A stretch of DNA of 18,116 bases from Desulfobacterales bacterium (lineage in GTDB: Bacteria; Desulfobacterota; Desulfobacteria; Desulfobacterales; JASFBJ01). Shown piece after piece: positions 15,950 through 18,116 of the stretch (within the stretch, counting starts at the first letter, position 1; each line of letters starts with the position of its first letter). The notes beneath the pieces are model-generated. The model ran no database searches, was not told where the DNA came from, and was given only the letters and a program-made list of their open reading frames with translations. Location of the stretch: assembly GCA_030149585.1 (NCBI GenBank), contig JASFBJ010000031.1, positions 1 to 18,116 on the forward strand, read 5' to 3'. The translations under genes were made by a program, and so were the position numbers.

Positions 15950-16629
15950 GAGCGTTCACCAAAAATTGCAGTGCCGATTCTAACAAGAGTTGCACCCTGG
16001 GCAATAGCTTCTTCAAAATCACCGGTCATTCCCATTGAAAGCTCATTCATGCTGATTCCTGGTAGTTGCAGCTCATTAATCTGATTGGCCAAAAGTCTCA
16101 GTTCTTTAAAAAAAGGACGGGCTTTTTCAGGAGAGTTAAAAAAAGGAGGCATGGTCATTAAACCCTGCAAAGAAAGATTGGGCAGGTCGCTGATCTTTCC
16201 GGCCAGCTCTGCGGCGCGGTCTTTTGCTGTGCCGAATTTGGTAAGTTCCCCGCCTAAATTTACCTGTATTAAAATAGATTGAATTTTATTAATTTTAGCT
16301 GCCTGTTTATTAATCTCGCGGGCAAGCTTGAAAGAGTCCACTGAGTGGATTAAATCAAATAGTTTAACTGTGTAGCGTACCTTATTGGATTGCAGATGAC
16401 CGATAAAATGCCATTTAACTGAATCATCTGCAATCTGTTCTATTTTTTCACGGGATTCCTGAATATAGTTTTCGCCCAGAATAGTTGCACCACCTAAAAT
16501 GGCCTGTTTAACCCGCTCAGCCGACATGGTTTTACTCACTGCCACCAGTTGAATCAAAGCTGGATCACGGCCATTTGCCTTGGCAGCTTTTTCAATGCGA
16601 TTTTTTATACTGATTATTTTGTCATGCAC
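15946..16629 (-). CDS. YggS/PROSC-type pyridoxal-phosphate homeostasis protein
   Basis: A PLP-binding protein of the YggS/PLPBP family. It keeps vitamin B6 and amino-acid pools in balance and has no known enzyme reaction. PLP should bind K33 in LVAVSKTMS. Other family signatures are GENYIQE, KWHFIGHLQSNK, DLIHSVDS, LIQVNLGGELTKFG, GLMTMPP, ELSMGMTGDFEEAI and VRIGTAIFG at the C-terminus. I place the start at GTG 16629 (228 residues) because GAGAGG at 16637-16642 lies 7 nt upstream and family members begin about here; the frame is open 14 codons further (to 16671), which would overlap maf. It starts 4 nt after the maf stop and overlaps queH by 4 nt. The function call is at family level. Confidence 0.93.
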   Translation of the reverse strand: MHDKIISIKNRIEKAAKANGRDPALIQLVAVSKTMSAERVKQAILGGATILGENYIQESREKIEQIADDSVKWHFIGHLQSNKVRYTVKLFDLIHSVDSFKLAREINKQAAKINKIQSILIQVNLGGELTKFGTAKDRAAELAGKISDLPNLSLQGLMTMPPFFNSPEKARPFFKELRLLANQINELQLPGISMNELSMGMTGDFEEAIAQGATLVRIGTAIFGERS

Positions 16630-16633
16630 AGGA

Positions 16634-17239
16634 TTACCTCTCTTTTTGACAGGGGTTGATCTGAATAACATTTTCTTTTAGCAGATGTTCAATTATTTCG
16701 CAGACCGGCAGGCCAACAACATTGGTGTACGATCCATTTATTTTTTTTACCAGAAAAGTTCCTAAGCCCTGAATTGCGTAAGCCCCGGCTTTATCAAAAG
16801 GTTCTTTGGTGTGGATATACCACTCTATCTCATTTTTGCTTAAATTTTTAAATTGTACATCAGTTATAGCAACTGCTGCAAACTGGTGCTGTTTAGCCTT
16901 GCATAAAATCGCGTAACCTGTCAAAACCTGATGAGTTTTACCGCTTAGTCCCTTAAGCATTTCACGTGCCTTAGATCTTGAATCAGGTTTTCCAAGAATC
17001 TTGTTATTAAGCAGGACAATGGTATCAGCTCCGATTATCCACTCCTGCGGATAATTATCTGCTATATCCTTAGCCTTTGCTATGGCAAGTTTTTTTACAT
17101 AATTATTCGGCAATGAAATGGGGATACTGCTTTCATCAAGGTTGCTGGGAATTATTTTAAAGGTCAGGCCAGCCTGTTCCAAAAGATATTTGCGCCTGGG
17201 GGATTGGGATGCCAGAATCAGATTATTTGAATTTATCAT
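16634..17239 (-). CDS. maf: Maf-family nucleoside triphosphate pyrophosphatase
   Basis: Cytoplasmic house-cleaning enzyme that hydrolyses non-canonical or certain canonical nucleoside triphosphates to the monophosphate and pyrophosphate. The protein is 201 residues, the usual length. It has the signature LASQSPRRKYLL at 8-20, catalytic-region D72 in GADTIV, GKP at 83-85, LSGKTHQVLTG at 98-108, DKAGAYAIQG and the closing NVVGLPV. The DTIV and GAYAIQG motifs suit the dTTP/UTP-preferring (YhdE-like) branch, but specificity is inferred. The start is ATG 17239, with no strong ribosome binding site. It is the first gene of the minus-strand operon and faces a divergent gene across 74 nt. Confidence 0.93.
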   Translation of the reverse strand: MINSNNLILASQSPRRKYLLEQAGLTFKIIPSNLDESSIPISLPNNYVKKLAIAKAKDIADNYPQEWIIGADTIVLLNNKILGKPDSRSKAREMLKGLSGKTHQVLTGYAILCKAKQHQFAAVAITDVQFKNLSKNEIEWYIHTKEPFDKAGAYAIQGLGTFLVKKINGSYTNVVGLPVCEIIEHLLKENVIQINPCQKER

Positions 17240-17267
17240 GCCGATAAAATATCAGACAGATAAAGAT

Positions 17268-17296
17268 TTGACAAGGGGCAAGTTTGTCAATGTAAA
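17268..17296 (+). promoter_or_regulatory. Probable sigma70 promoter overlapped by a perfect dyad
   Basis: TTGACA at 17268-17273 is followed after 17 nt by TGTAAA at 17291-17296, a good -35 with a moderate -10, upstream of the + strand gene at 17314. The -35 box is also the left half of a perfect inverted repeat, TTGACAA (17268-17274) and TTGTCAA (17284-17290), with 9 nt between halves. Its right half gives a second TTGACA on the minus strand facing maf, though the matching minus-strand -10 is poor. The dyad could be an operator for both divergent transcripts, or a by-product of two -35 boxes. Confidence 0.5.
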
Positions 17297-17313
17297 TATC
17301 AACAGGAAAACAT

Positions 17314-17982
17314 ATGAGTAAAATAAAATCAGTATGGATTTTAGGCGCAGGAAAATTTGGTTGTTTAGCATGGGAGAGGCTCTCTTCTAAAGCAGGGGAT
17401 ATAAAAATAACCGTTATTGACCACAGACCTGAAAAATTAAGTCAGATAACCGGCAGGACAGTTTGCCAAGATGGTATCTCTTTTCTTGTTGAAAAACTTG
17501 AAAAAGCAGATCAGTGGCCTGATTTGATTATTCCGGCTATTCCGGTTCATGTGGCCTATGAATATATCCTGGCTGGTTCAAAAGATACTCACATTATCAA
17601 GACTATGCCGGTGCCGGATCAATTGATGGAGAAACTTCCAAACTCCATTAAAGGAGACTCAGGGCAGGCATATATCAGTAATGCTGATTTTCTATGCCCG
17701 GATAACTGTCCTGAACCCGCCAAATTATGCACCTATACTGGTAAACCACGGCCAAGAGAGCTATTTGATTATCTGGCAAAGTTGAACTATTTGAATTATC
17801 AGTCAATTGTTCTTAGAAGCCGACAACTGGTACCCGGGGTGGGCGGTTATAGCCCTAAAGCTCTTTTGGATGTTAAAAATATGGTTATTAAAAACAAAGC
17901 GCCTGTTTTATTGAGCACTGCCTGTCGCTGTCATGGCGTGATGCATCTTTTGCAATGCCGTGAAAAACCAATTTCAAAATAA
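17314..17982 (+). CDS. Rossmann-fold hypothetical protein with clustered Cys/His residues
   Basis: I do not recognise a named function. The 222-residue protein opens with a dinucleotide-binding motif (VWILGAGKFGCLAWERL, GAGKFG at 11-16), then a second strand ending in Asp (ITVIDHRPEKL, D36), which would suit NAD binding as in TrkA-N or dehydrogenase-like folds. The middle holds C128-x3-C132-x6-C139 (CPDNCPEPAKLC). The C-terminus holds C204, C206, H207, H211 and C215 (CRCHGVMHLLQC). These could bind a metal or an iron-sulfur cluster, but that is inference. The start is ATG 17314 with CAGGA at 17304-17308. It is read divergently from the maf operon with a probable promoter just upstream. No transmembrane helix is seen. 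Confidence 0.75.
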   Translation: MSKIKSVWILGAGKFGCLAWERLSSKAGDIKITVIDHRPEKLSQITGRTVCQDGISFLVEKLEKADQWPDLIIPAIPVHVAYEYILAGSKDTHIIKTMPVPDQLMEKLPNSIKGDSGQAYISNADFLCPDNCPEPAKLCTYTGKPRPRELFDYLAKLNYLNYQSIVLRSRQLVPGVGGYSPKALLDVKNMVIKNKAPVLLSTACRCHGVMHLLQCREKPISK

Positions 17983-18069
17983 TTTTTCACTCTGTTTCTT
18001 AACGATTTTTTGGCATCCTTCATTAATATCCAAAGTTAGTTTACCTTTTGACGGTTCTCGCTTTCTACC

Positions 18070-18101
18070 AAGAAACTCTTTCGATCAATCGCAAGTTTCT
18101 T
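18070..18101 (+). promoter_or_regulatory. Hairpin or dyad just before a possible start codon
   Basis: AAGAAACT (18070-18077) and AGTTTCTT (18094-18101) form a perfect 8-bp inverted repeat, and the inner CGAT/ATCG (18082-18085, 18088-18091) adds a nested dyad. It is not followed by a T-run, so it is not a standard terminator. It lies directly before AGGA (18104-18107) and an ATG at 18112-18114, so it could be an operator or a leader structure for a gene beyond the window. The rest of 17983-18116 shows nothing else I can call. Confidence 0.4.
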
Positions 18102-18116
18102 ATAGGAAAAAATGGC

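Noticed and set aside
1..18116. CRISPR array, tRNA, rRNA, integrase or toxin-antitoxin genes
   Set aside because: I looked for regular spaced repeats, tRNA T-loop patterns and matching proteins on both strands and found none.

Overview
The window looks like chromosomal DNA from a motile or surface-associated Gram-negative bacterium, most likely a sulfate-reducing-type deltaproteobacterium (Desulfobacterales or a relative). This is inference from the gene style: AT-leaning DNA, a chemosensory operon with a PATAN/DUF4388 response regulator and an MJ0042-finger ParA, a GspE/PilB relic, and large AT-rich palindromic spacers. No marker in the window proves the lineage.

Region 1 (1-10208, + strand) is a chemosensory gene cluster. 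In order it holds a methyl-accepting chemotaxis protein (5' end outside the window), CheW, a CheY-like receiver, a two-TM HAMP protein without a signalling domain, a CheA with one good and one apparently degenerate Hpt domain, a REC-PATAN-REC-CheB fusion, a second CheB, and a ParA-type ATPase with an N-terminal zinc finger. No CheR lies in the window. Both CheB-like proteins have lost catalytic residues: the first lacks the whole Ser/His/Asp triad, and the second keeps Ser and Asp but has Glu in place of His. The cluster therefore seems to have kept CheB folds for something other than standard receptor demethylation. Three spacers in it (2188-2328, 2722-2889 and 8089-8218) are imperfect inverted repeats of 130-170 nt.

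Region 2 (10215-12862, + strand) is a complete SsuABC/TauABC/NrtABC-like ABC importer: permease, ATPase, and a membrane-anchored NMT1-type binding protein. It starts 6 nt after parA, so it is probably co-transcribed with the chemosensory genes. Nothing in the sequence fixes the substrate.

Region 3 (about 12876-13527, + strand) is a decayed GspE/PilB-type secretion or pilus ATPase gene. Conserved blocks of the family are stitched together with the P-loop, Walker B and other parts missing, and with a frame change.

Region 4 (13552-17239, - strand) is a tight four-gene operon read maf - yggS-like PLP protein - queH - M48 membrane metalloprotease with C-terminal TPRs. It converges on the relic.

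Region 5 (17240-18116) holds a probable sigma70 promoter overlapped by a perfect 7-bp dyad, a divergently read Rossmann-fold protein with clustered Cys/His residues, and a hairpin just before a possible next start codon at the window edge. The best candidate for something undescribed is the chemosensory module: two pseudo-CheB proteins, an Hpt lacking its His, a zinc-finger ParA and a linked ABC importer.
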